From DASUGC01 sp035606665 (GTDB lineage: Bacteria > Acidobacteriota > Vicinamibacteria > Vicinamibacterales > SCN-69-37), in contig DATNEY010000057.1 in the NCBI GenBank assembly GCA_035606665.1, positions 62,001-126,000 of the forward strand: 64,000 nucleotides of DNA, given 5' to 3'. The notes below the pieces were generated by a model, which ran no database searches, was not told where the DNA came from, and saw only the letters and a list, made by a program, of their open reading frames with translations. Positions 42,826-50,913 of this stretch are shown here, piece after piece. The position numbers and the translations under genes were made by a program. Position 1 is the stretch's first letter. Every line of letters begins with the position of its first letter.

Positions 42826-44955
42826 TCAGTACCCACGTCCGCGTCTTGGCGGTGCGGCGAGCGTGCGCACGTGCTGCCTCCAGTCAGGCAGTGACATCGC
42901 GCGGGCTTCGGCTTGAGACATGGCGGCGAAGACGAGCTCGCGCATGAGGGGCACCAACGGGAATTCCAGCGCGGCCTTCGGGCGCGCGGCACGGTCAAGT
43001 ATCGCGACCATGCGATCGCGCCACTCCGGCAGCGGCGTCGCGTTGATCGAGAGCGCCATGAGCGCCTCGTCACCCAGCGCCGCCAGATCTTCGAGATCCG
43101 TCACGAGCGGCTCCACCTCGCGCAGCGCGGGCGCACGTTCGATCAGCTGCCTCATCGGACGAACGGACTGCCTCCACTCACCGAAGATCACACGCAGCCA
43201 CTCCCGGTTTTCATTGAATCGTGGCGCGTCGTTCAGCAGCCGATCCAGGAGATGACGCACTTCCCGAACCCGCGGATTGTCCACGCTCACTGCATCCACG
43301 AGATGCGTCAACGGCCCGAGCGTCGTCCAGCGTTGCTGACCGCCTCGCTGGTACCCTTTCACGGGCTCCACGAGGCCGGCGAACACCTTGAGGAACGAGA
43401 TCTCGCGTTCGCCCGCCAGCCGTCGCAGCAGGACGTCGCGGCTACGCTCGTGCTCCAGGCCCAGCTCCTCGAGCGTGATGCTCACGCGATCGAGACGCCG
43501 GTACATGTCGTCAACATCGGCCACCTCGCGGGGCGACCAGAATCGCTCTGCGATCGCGGCCGTGCGCGGCCAGATCCGTGATTCGACCGTCTCCGGCCCG
43601 ACCCACTCGCCCCACATCGTCGCCTCGCCGCCAAGGATGTGCGCCGCCTCGGCGTCGGTCAGCCCGCTGCCGGCCGGCAACGGATCGACGGCGTAGTGAC
43701 GGGACGCGGGCTCGAGCAGATCGATGTAGTAGCCCGCCGACAGCACACCGTCATAGCCCTGTTTCGCGGACTCGAAGAGCGACTTCTGGCCGCGCCAGGA
43801 ATGCACGACCGTTTCCTTCGGCAGACCCGGCTGGAAGACTTCGTCCCAGCCCATCATCCGCTTCTTGTGCTTCTTCAGAATCTCGAGCAGCCGCTGGTTG
43901 AAGTACGTCTGCAACGCGTGCGCGTCCTTGAGACCGCGCTTCTTCATGAAGTCCTGAATCGCGGGATTCGCCGCCCATTGCTTACCGTTGTTCTCGTCGC
44001 CGCCGATGTGCCAGTACGGATCCGGAAACACCTTCACCATTTCGCCGATGAACGTGTCGATGAACTTGTAGGTGGACTCTTTCGTCGGGTCGAACGCCGC
44101 CTCGAAGACCCCGAACTTGCGCTCGATCTGATACGGCCCCGGAGCGCTGGCCAACTCGGGATGGCCGACGACCCAGCTCGTTACGTGCCCGGGCATGTCG
44201 AACTCCGGCACGACGCGGATGCCGCGCCCGGCCGCGTAGTCGATGATGTCCGCGAGAGCGGCCTGCGTGTAGTAGTCGCCGTCCGAGCCAAGCTCGTGCA
44301 GCTTCGGGAACTTCCGGCTCTCGACGCGGAAACCCTGGTCCTCGCTCAGATGAAAGTGCAGCACATTGAGCTTCACGGCGGCCATCGCATCGAGTTGGCG
44401 CTTGATCACTGCCACCGGCTCGAAGTGACGTCCGGCATCGATGAGGAGCCCGCGCCACTTGAACCGCGGGCGATCCTGGATCTGAACGCCCGGGATGAAG
44501 AAGCCCTCGCGGTCGCCTGAGACAAGTTGAAGCAGCGTCTCGAGCCCGCGCATGGCGCCGACGGTCGTGGGCGCGGTGACTCGCACCTGCGAGCCGGAAG
44601 CCGTCAGCGAGTACGACTCGTCCTCATCGAGCGACGGCACCTTCGGACTCGCCGCCGATGCCCGGATGACGAACGTCGCGGCGTCCATCTCTGTCGCGAA
44701 GGCTCGGGACATCGTCAGACCCGTGCGCTTCTCGAGCCTGCGCATCACGCGATCCGCCGCTGCATACAGCCGCGGGTCGACCGCGCCGGTCACCGCGATC
44801 GTTGTGGTGGTTGAGATGGGCACCCGGCCGGGCGTGAACGCAATCGAGGCGGGTACAGGCATGAGGGAGTGCGCCTGCGGCGCTTGAAACGACGGGAACG
44901 ACGGGAACGACGCGAGTGCGAAGAGCGTCGTGAGGAGCGCACCCCTACCGAGCAT
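42826..44955 (-). CDS. Secreted GH20 beta-N-acetylhexosaminidase
   Basis: 709 residues from the ATG at 44955, supported by AAGGGGAG upstream and a signal peptide (MLGRGALLTTLFALASFPS). The GH20b domain (about 30-150) leads into the catalytic barrel with GLLIDAGRHF, HFHLSEDQGFR, EFDMPGHVTSW and the catalytic Asp-Glu in WHIGGDENNGKQW. It removes terminal GlcNAc or GalNAc by substrate-assisted catalysis. It overlaps the end of the metallopeptidase gene by 11 bp, so the two are coupled. With GH29 upstream it could trim fucosylated aminosugar glycans. Confidence 0.93.
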   Translation of the reverse strand: MLGRGALLTTLFALASFPSFPSFQAPQAHSLMPVPASIAFTPGRVPISTTTTIAVTGAVDPRLYAAADRVMRRLEKRTGLTMSRAFATEMDAATFVIRASAASPKVPSLDEDESYSLTASGSQVRVTAPTTVGAMRGLETLLQLVSGDREGFFIPGVQIQDRPRFKWRGLLIDAGRHFEPVAVIKRQLDAMAAVKLNVLHFHLSEDQGFRVESRKFPKLHELGSDGDYYTQAALADIIDYAAGRGIRVVPEFDMPGHVTSWVVGHPELASAPGPYQIERKFGVFEAAFDPTKESTYKFIDTFIGEMVKVFPDPYWHIGGDENNGKQWAANPAIQDFMKKRGLKDAHALQTYFNQRLLEILKKHKKRMMGWDEVFQPGLPKETVVHSWRGQKSLFESAKQGYDGVLSAGYYIDLLEPASRHYAVDPLPAGSGLTDAEAAHILGGEATMWGEWVGPETVESRIWPRTAAIAERFWSPREVADVDDMYRRLDRVSITLEELGLEHERSRDVLLRRLAGEREISFLKVFAGLVEPVKGYQRGGQQRWTTLGPLTHLVDAVSVDNPRVREVRHLLDRLLNDAPRFNENREWLRVIFGEWRQSVRPMRQLIERAPALREVEPLVTDLEDLAALGDEALMALSINATPLPEWRDRMVAILDRAARPKAALEFPLVPLMRELVFAAMSQAEARAMSLPDWRQHVRTLAAPPRRGRGY

Positions 44956-45883
44956 CAGCCGCTCCCCTTCCCCGGTTCGGCCGCAGATTCTTGCCGTGGT
45001 ACACGTCCGCGGGAATGTGATGACCGGCGTAGACCTTCTCAAAGATCGCGTACAGGCGCGGGTCGTACGCCTTCAAGTCGTCCGGCGTCTGCAAACGCAC
45101 GCCGCCGATCGTCGCCTCGTAGTTGGACCAGAACCACCACTGCGTGCCCTCGGCCCAGTACTCCGCGACCGTGTTCTCCGCGTAATGCCCCTTGAACAAT
45201 CCCTTGCTCTTCGCTTCGGCGTACGAATCCTGAATCTCCTTGTAGAGCGTCGGATCCGACACGCGTAGCGCGCCCATGATGTTGTGGCTGAACTCGTGGA
45301 CGGTGATGTTCTCGCCGAAGTACCGCGGGTTGTCTGGATAGCCGAGCAGGTTTTCCTCGGCGCACGACGTGACGTTGCCGCCCATGCCGCGTGCGCGACG
45401 GTTCCAGTACTCGCGATCGGTCATGCTCGCGATGCCGCCGGGTAGATCGTAGCGCTCACGTTCACCGGGCGTGAGCCGGGGATCGTCCTTCGCGGGCTTC
45501 TTCCAGTCGCGACGCTCGGGCAGATCGGTCTCGAACTCGCTTTCCGCCATGATCAACAGGCGAGATTTCCGGCCAATCATGACCTCGCGCGCATCGGGAC
45601 GCTTCGAAAGCATGAAGTTCACGATGTCACGCGCCACCAGCAGCGCATCGTCGGGAACCTTCTCGGACGAAACCACCGGAATGCCGAAGGCATCGGTGTA
45701 CTTCTTGTAGAAAGGATCGAGCCCGAGTTCCGCGGGCGGCTCGGAAATCATCGCCCGGGAAAATGACGCAAACAGCGGCGGCTTCCTCGGTGTTGCCAGA
45801 GCGCCAGTCTGTTGCTGCGCCCGTGGTATCGCGATGACGGACACGAAAGCCGCCAGGAGCACCATCAGTTTTGCTGATTTCAT
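44945..45883 (-). CDS. Secreted zinc metallopeptidase-like protein (HEFSH)
   Basis: 312 residues from the ATG at 45883, where a signal peptide begins (MKSAKLMVLLAAFVSVIAI). The HExxH-type motif is HEFSH in ITVHEFSHNIMGA; a downstream Glu in HYAENTVAEYWAEG is a plausible third ligand, as in gluzincins. The family is not one I can name with confidence; the gene order suggests it cuts glycoprotein carriers of the glycans attacked by GH20 and GH29. Its 3' end is coupled to the GH20 gene. Confidence 0.75.
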   Translation of the reverse strand: MKSAKLMVLLAAFVSVIAIPRAQQQTGALATPRKPPLFASFSRAMISEPPAELGLDPFYKKYTDAFGIPVVSSEKVPDDALLVARDIVNFMLSKRPDAREVMIGRKSRLLIMAESEFETDLPERRDWKKPAKDDPRLTPGERERYDLPGGIASMTDREYWNRRARGMGGNVTSCAEENLLGYPDNPRYFGENITVHEFSHNIMGALRVSDPTLYKEIQDSYAEAKSKGLFKGHYAENTVAEYWAEGTQWWFWSNYEATIGGVRLQTPDDLKAYDPRLYAIFEKVYAGHHIPADVYHGKNLRPNRGRGAADAR

Positions 45884-45953
45884 GGGCCAGATACTACGCC
45901 AGTCCGCAGGTCGCTGATTTCCCAAAGGCGTTTGCCGGCGATGTCCCAAGCCA

Positions 45954-46057
45954 TCAATCGGTCAATCGGTCAATCGATCAATCGATCAATCGGTCAATCG
46001 GTCAATCGATCAACCTGTCAATCAGGCAATCAGGCAATCAGGCAATCAGGCAAAAAG
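45954..46057. repeat. 13-unit octamer array TCAATCSR
   Basis: Thirteen direct 8-bp units without spacers: TCAATCGG/TCAATCGA alternating (45954-46109 excluded; array 45954-46057), then TCAACCTG, TCAATCAG, three GCAATCAG and a final GCAAAAAG. The GH29 stop codon (46046-46048) lies inside it, so the last units encode the protein's C-terminal residues. The same octamer core occurs after the GH20 gene. Confidence 0.8.
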
Positions 46058-47401
46058 TCGAACTCTCAACGGCTCAGGCGCGGCAACGGCTTCCTCGATG
46101 TCGACACGAACGTACCTGACGTCGGTGGCGACAACACGATCGAGCCGCGCGTATCCGATCGTCGTGCCCTTGGCGAGCGGCTTGAACACGCGATTGCTGC
46201 CGGCGCCGTGAATCGAATAGCGGGCAACAGTCTGTCCCTCCTCGATCGGTTCCTCGAGGCGGACGATGCTGAACGAACGAGGGCGGCCAATGTCGAGAAC
46301 GCCGCTGGCAGTGGTGGGACCGGAGCGAGACCAGCGCACGCGCCGCGCCCGAGCGAAGTCGTTGGCGAACACCTCGCGGCGCCGCTCCGCAAACTGCTGA
46401 AGCCTGGCGACGTCGGTAGCGTGCAGCACGCCATCGCGCGTCGGCGGAACGTTGAGAAGCAACTTGCCGTTGTGCCCGACCGACCTGAAGTACAGGTCCA
46501 TCAGCCTGTCCGCGGACCGCACGCGCCCATCCTCTGCAGGATGATGAAACCAACCCGGCCGGATGGACGTATCGCATTCCGCCGGCCGCCACACCGGGCC
46601 GTCGGCCTGGCCGTGCTGCAGCGCGTCGATGATGTGCTTCCCCGGCATGCCGGGCACGGGAACGATCTTCGCGTCGACGGTTGACCAGTTCGGATCTCCC
46701 GCCGAGCCGCTCTCGTTGCCGCACCAGCGAACGTCCGGTCCCGCGTCGGAGAACATGACAGCTTTCGGCTGCAGCTTCCTGACCTCGCCCCAGACGCGCG
46801 GCCAGTCGTATTCCTGTTTTCTTCCGTTCGGACCCTCACCGTTCGCGCCATCGAACCAGACTTCGTGGATATCGCCGTAGTTCGTCAGGAGCTCGCGCAA
46901 CTGATCGACGTAGAGATCGTTGTAGCGCGGCGAGTCCCCGTACAGCGGATTGTTGCGATCCCATGGCGAAAGGTACAAGCCCGGACGCAGTCCCTCGCCG
47001 CGGCACGCCGCGACGAACTCTTTGACGAGATCACCCTGCCCCGCCCGCCACGGACTCGACGCGACACTGTGCTTCGTCGTCCGTGTCGGCCAGAGACAGA
47101 AGCCGTCGTGGTGCTTCGCGGTGAGGATGACGGCCCGGAATCCAGACGCGCGCGCCACGCGCGCCCACTGGCGCGCATCGAGCGCCGAAGGCGCGAAGAT
47201 CGATGGATCTTCCTTTCCGTCGCCCCACTCGCGATCGGTGAACGTGTTGACGCCGAAGTGGAGGAACAGCGCGAGCTCGTCGCGCTGCCAGGCGAGCTGA
47301 GACGGCGATGGGCGCGGCCGCTGTGCCTGCGCAGCAAGGCGGGACACCAGGCCCGCACCAAGCCACGCCGCGCCTCCCGCGAGGAACGTCCGGCGATTCA
47401 C
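46046..47401 (-). CDS. GH29 alpha-L-fucosidase, Tat-exported
   Basis: 451 residues from GTG at 47401, chosen because a twin-arginine signal follows (NRRTFLAGGAAWLGAGLVSRLAAQ) and because longer versions overlap the preceding gene. The GH29 barrel shows FGVNTFTDREWG, ILTAKHHDGFCLWP and the nucleophile Asp in VWFDGANGEG. A C-terminal F5/8-type sandwich (about 350-450) follows. It releases L-fucose from glycans in the periplasm or outside. GATAAT lies 6 nt upstream of the GTG and there is no Shine-Dalgarno. It follows the STAS-like gene by 10 bp. Confidence 0.9.
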   Translation of the reverse strand: MNRRTFLAGGAAWLGAGLVSRLAAQAQRPRPSPSQLAWQRDELALFLHFGVNTFTDREWGDGKEDPSIFAPSALDARQWARVARASGFRAVILTAKHHDGFCLWPTRTTKHSVASSPWRAGQGDLVKEFVAACRGEGLRPGLYLSPWDRNNPLYGDSPRYNDLYVDQLRELLTNYGDIHEVWFDGANGEGPNGRKQEYDWPRVWGEVRKLQPKAVMFSDAGPDVRWCGNESGSAGDPNWSTVDAKIVPVPGMPGKHIIDALQHGQADGPVWRPAECDTSIRPGWFHHPAEDGRVRSADRLMDLYFRSVGHNGKLLLNVPPTRDGVLHATDVARLQQFAERRREVFANDFARARRVRWSRSGPTTASGVLDIGRPRSFSIVRLEEPIEEGQTVARYSIHGAGSNRVFKPLAKGTTIGYARLDRVVATDVRYVRVDIEEAVAAPEPLRVRLFA

Positions 47402-47411
47402 GAGGGGATTA

Positions 47412-47792
47412 TCAGCTAACGGAGATGAAGGCCGCCAGCCACTCCTCGGCGGCCGCGACATCGTCAAAGACGCCGATCCGAATCCAGCCGGCCACGAGCG
47501 AGGCGAACAGGCGCGCCATCCCGAAGTACACGAGTCCGTCAACAACCACCGCGCGCGGCGCCGGGCTCGCACTTCCGAAGAGCGTGCGCAGATCCTGAGC
47601 GAACCGCATCAGCTCGCGGCGATTGAACGTCAGCGTGTGCACGCCCCTCGCATCAACCAGCCCCGGGTACTCGTGCGCCCTCAGCCGGCGAACCGTCGTG
47701 ATGTGCTGGCTCAGATCCGTGATGCTGATGCGCCCCGAGAGCGTGGTGCGAAAGACGTGGGCGGTTGGGTCAAGTGCGCCGGAAATGGGCAT
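47412..47792 (-). CDS. Small STAS/SpoIIAA-like protein
   Basis: 126 residues, no signal peptide. The pattern HVFRTTLSGRISITDLSQHI, YPGLVDARGVHTLTFNRRELMRFAQDL and AVVVDGLVYFGMARLF fits the alternating strand-helix fold of STAS or SpoIIAA-like domains that other acidobacterial and proteobacterial genomes carry as single-domain proteins. Often regulatory, but no target is evident. It lies directly upstream of the GH29 gene on the same strand. Confidence 0.7.
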   Translation of the reverse strand: MPISGALDPTAHVFRTTLSGRISITDLSQHITTVRRLRAHEYPGLVDARGVHTLTFNRRELMRFAQDLRTLFGSASPAPRAVVVDGLVYFGMARLFASLVAGWIRIGVFDDVAAAEEWLAAFISVS

Positions 47793-47795
47793 GGC

Positions 47796-48390
47796 TCAAA
47801 AGCGGCGTAAGTTTACCTTAACGTGCTTCGATTGCAACGACGCGAACGCCATCAACGACGACCGCTGGTTCTGTAATCCAGTTGCCATAAAATCGCGGCG
47901 TCGTGGCCAATTCCGACGACGAAACGGCTGCCGGCCGGCGGTGCCCATCGACACGCTCCGACAACGCGCTGCCACGCCTTCCTCCGGCCAGTTCCTTCCG
48001 GGCGTCGTCATCGGCGGCCGTTATCGCATGGTCGGACTCATCGGCCGCGGCGGAATGGGCGAAGTCTACCGCGCAGATGACTTAAAGGTCGGCCAGTCGG
48101 TCGCGCTGAAGTTCCTGCCGGCGGAAGTTGAGCGCGACGCCGGCCGGCTCGATCGGTTTCTCAGCGAAGTCCGCATGTCACTGCGCGTCACGCACCCGAA
48201 TGTGTGCCGCGTGCTCGCTGCTTCGCTGGCGGGAATAACCGTCGTCGCGATGCTCGCCGGCATGCTGGCATTCCATACCGTCGGCGCGCCGTCGAAGCCG
48301 CCGGCGTCATGGCGGCGCTGGCGATCGCGGCCTTCAGGAACGCGACGAGGCGCGGTGGGACCAAAACGGAACGCGGCGCGAACTGACCAA
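47796..48390 (+). pseudogene. Ser/Thr kinase remnant with large internal deletion
   Basis: The frame holds a kinase N-lobe (GGRYRMVGLIGRGGMGEVYRA, the Lys of ALKFLP, the Glu of FLSEVRM, then THPNVCRV) and then jumps directly, near 48215, to a hydrophobic segment like the membrane helix of such kinases (LAGITVVAMLAGMLAF). The C-lobe with HRD, DFG and APE is missing. The start is also damaged: a Cys-containing stretch before the kinase is not a regular zinc ribbon. After the helix the frame degenerates into Arg/Ser noise and runs into the opposing gene. A simple internal deletion of about 600-900 bp is the easiest explanation. Confidence 0.7.
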
Positions 48391-48392
48391 TC

Positions 48393-49343
48393 CTACCGGA
48401 CCAGTGCGTCCACTGCCTTCCAGTCCAGCTGCCGGATGATGTTGTCGATTGCCGGTCGACTCGTGCAGCCCTCACGCATGCAATCGACGAACAGCGTCAG
48501 AAGCTGAACATCCGACGGCCGCGCGGCATCGAAGAATGCTGGATTGGCTTCCACAACACGCCGGCCTTCTCGAAACGACAACGGGTTGTCCAGAAGGCCG
48601 CCTTGGGCGAATGCAGCTCCGCGGCGGTCCGGTGCGCCGAGCCCGGCGAGCATCGTCTCGAGTTGCTTGGCGATGGCTTCGGATGCCGAGGTGTCCATCA
48701 CGCTTTTCAGCTCTGTGACGCGTTTCTGAATCGCCGCTATGCGCACGCGGATCACGCGCTCGAGTGTCACCGGTACAAACATCGGTTCCGTGCGATGCGT
48801 GATCAACAAGCACTGCTGGTACGCAGGGAAACCGTGCTCGCTCTCGGCCGGCGTCTCCACCTCGCGGAACATCGTCCCTGCCGCATCCTCGGCCCAGGGC
48901 CCGTTGTTGTCGAGAGCACAGGACAAATCGTTGACACCGATGTTGATCACGAACGCGGTGCCGGTGTCGTAAACGGTGCGGCCGTCGGGCTCGAAGTTCG
49001 ACGCCCTCAGTTGCAGCGCACCCGAAATCGGCCAATGGCGATCGCCGCGCGGATGCGACCACTCTTCGGCCGAGTGCACGTCCGGATGCTGGAACATGAC
49101 CCATCCCTGAGGGGCCGCCAGGAACGGCGTGCGCTTGAACACCTCCGCAATCTCGACGAGATGCGTGCCGAACTCCTTCACCATGGCCGGTGTGACCCAG
49201 GCCGGCGAGTTCGGCCGGCGTTGAACGCGATCGACCGGAAACGGCCGCCAGCTCCCCTGTTGGGGACTCCCCGCGGACCCGGCGGCAACCGAGCAGCTCA
49301 ACGCAATCGCAATTGAAACTGCTGCGGGGTGAAGCCGACTCAC
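48393..49343 (-). CDS. Secreted hypothetical protein
   Basis: 316 residues from GTG at 49343, selected because GGAGGGA lies 5 nt upstream and the GTG overlaps the preceding stop as GTGA. A signal peptide (about 1-25) precedes an unrecognised domain with conserved-looking blocks WVTPAMVKEFGTHLVEIAEVF and TGTAFVINIGVND and an even set of cysteines. A helical middle part and a C-terminal region (LLTLFVDCMREGCTSR) follow. No enzyme motif found. Last gene of the ECF-kinase operon. Confidence 0.75.
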   Translation of the reverse strand: MSRLHPAAVSIAIALSCSVAAGSAGSPQQGSWRPFPVDRVQRRPNSPAWVTPAMVKEFGTHLVEIAEVFKRTPFLAAPQGWVMFQHPDVHSAEEWSHPRGDRHWPISGALQLRASNFEPDGRTVYDTGTAFVINIGVNDLSCALDNNGPWAEDAAGTMFREVETPAESEHGFPAYQQCLLITHRTEPMFVPVTLERVIRVRIAAIQKRVTELKSVMDTSASEAIAKQLETMLAGLGAPDRRGAAFAQGGLLDNPLSFREGRRVVEANPAFFDAARPSDVQLLTLFVDCMREGCTSRPAIDNIIRQLDWKAVDALVR

Positions 49344-50881
49344 CGTTCCCTCCACAACAGGAGCCCGCTCTTCAGGCCACCGCCGTCCTGGTAGATGCGA
49401 AGCGCGATGTACAGCTTGTTGTTGTCCGCGAAGGCGATGCGCGGCTGAGTGGACCCGGTAACGGCGGTGCCGCGAGAGTCAGGCGCGCATACGGTCCATC
49501 CCGCCGCGCTCTCCCGGAACAGTTTCGGCGAGCCACACTTCCTGTCACCGTCGTTGCCGCCATCGACCGGCGCCACGACCACACGGTTACCTTGTCCATC
49601 GACGGCAATCGACACCGGCGGCCCCACACTATTGCCGCCATCGTTTGGAAGCGGCACGACTCCGGACCACGTCGCGCCATTGTCGGCAGATGTAGCGACC
49701 CAGATCTGATGCTTGTTGTCGAAGTACTGGTCGTCCCGGCGAGCGTGGAACGCGACGGAGGCGCGGGATCCGTTGAAGACAATCCGCGAGTCAACGACGT
49801 CGCTCTGAGAATCCTTCGTGTCTGCGATCTTCACAACGGTCTTCGCGTCCGGACGCCAGAGCGCGAGTGACGCGTTGTACCCGCTGTTCGGATCGAGCCA
49901 GTAGAGGACGGCAGGTTTCCCGGCAGCGTCGAGCGTCACCTGGAGGCCGGCGCGTTTCGGTGAAAACGTCTCCGGCAACAGCGGCGCCTGGGATCGGGTC
50001 CACTTGTCTGGCGTCTCGGTCGCGGCGCCGGTGACCAGGACCACGTCGCGGTCGGTGCCGGTGTACACGATCCACAGACGGCCCTTGTCCATCGCCAGCG
50101 TCGGTTCACCCAGGGTCGACTGCTCGTCCACCATCTGCACGCTTACGTCACTCCACGTCACGCCTTCGTCGGCGGACAGTGCAAGTCGCACCTCCCGCGA
50201 GCCCGTCATGTGGACGATGCCGAACTGTCCGGTCGAGGCATCGCGAGTCAGGCTGAATCCGTATCGGAGGCCGTTGCTTGCGATGTCAGCAACCGTTGCG
50301 ACTTTCACCGGCGGATTCCAGCGATACTTTGCGCGGCTCCACGACACGAAATGCAGTGTGCTGTCGGCGTTGTCGGCGTTGTTGTCAGGATCGAACGTGA
50401 AATAGACGACGGCTGGATCGCCGTTCGCGTCGAGCGTCATGCTCAGACAGTCCGCGAACTGATTCGGATCTTTCAGGCTGGCCGGCGGCGTCAGGATCTG
50501 GCTGAAGCCAACGGGCGGTGGACCAACGGTGATTTCATTCGATGGCGGACCCGGTGTCTTCGAGGCCGGAAGCTGCCGCACGCGGTAGACGTAGGTCGCA
50601 AAGGGGCCAATGGTCGAATCCGTGAACGCCGCCTGCGTGACCGGCGTGGAGACGATTGGTGACACCGCGGGTGGCGCTGGTGGAGTCCACGACGCGCCGA
50701 GGGGCTTCCGCTCGACGACAAAGGAACTGGTGGACGAGTCAGGAGCGGTCCAGGTGAGGGCGACTGCACGACGAGTGGCCGATGAAGCGACAAGCCCGGC
50801 AGGCGCGCCTGCCGTCTGGCCGGAGGCCGGTGCGGCAGTGAGGAGTCCGACAGCAACGGCGAGGGTCAGGAAAGTGCGCAT
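49340..50881 (-). CDS. Secreted fibronectin-III and BNR/sialidase-like propeller protein
   Basis: 513 residues with a signal peptide (1-22, APASGQ). One FN3 domain (about 26-118, GLVASSATRRAVALTWTAP) is followed by a six-bladed sialidase-like propeller with Asp-box motifs (SADEGVTWSDV and SADNGATWSGV). The sialidase arginine triad is not evident, so catalysis is doubtful. Probably a surface binding protein. Third gene of the ECF-kinase operon, 32 bp after the kinase. Confidence 0.82.
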   Translation of the reverse strand: MRTFLTLAVAVGLLTAAPASGQTAGAPAGLVASSATRRAVALTWTAPDSSTSSFVVERKPLGASWTPPAPPAVSPIVSTPVTQAAFTDSTIGPFATYVYRVRQLPASKTPGPPSNEITVGPPPVGFSQILTPPASLKDPNQFADCLSMTLDANGDPAVVYFTFDPDNNADNADSTLHFVSWSRAKYRWNPPVKVATVADIASNGLRYGFSLTRDASTGQFGIVHMTGSREVRLALSADEGVTWSDVSVQMVDEQSTLGEPTLAMDKGRLWIVYTGTDRDVVLVTGAATETPDKWTRSQAPLLPETFSPKRAGLQVTLDAAGKPAVLYWLDPNSGYNASLALWRPDAKTVVKIADTKDSQSDVVDSRIVFNGSRASVAFHARRDDQYFDNKHQIWVATSADNGATWSGVVPLPNDGGNSVGPPVSIAVDGQGNRVVVAPVDGGNDGDRKCGSPKLFRESAAGWTVCAPDSRGTAVTGSTQPRIAFADNNKLYIALRIYQDGGGLKSGLLLWRER

Positions 50882-50913
50882 GACCGGAACGCCGGAAACG
50901 GGCGACGATCGGC

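Noticed and set aside
45954..46057. Possible CRISPR array
   Set aside because: Direct 8-bp units without spacers, no cas genes; a simple tandem repeat.
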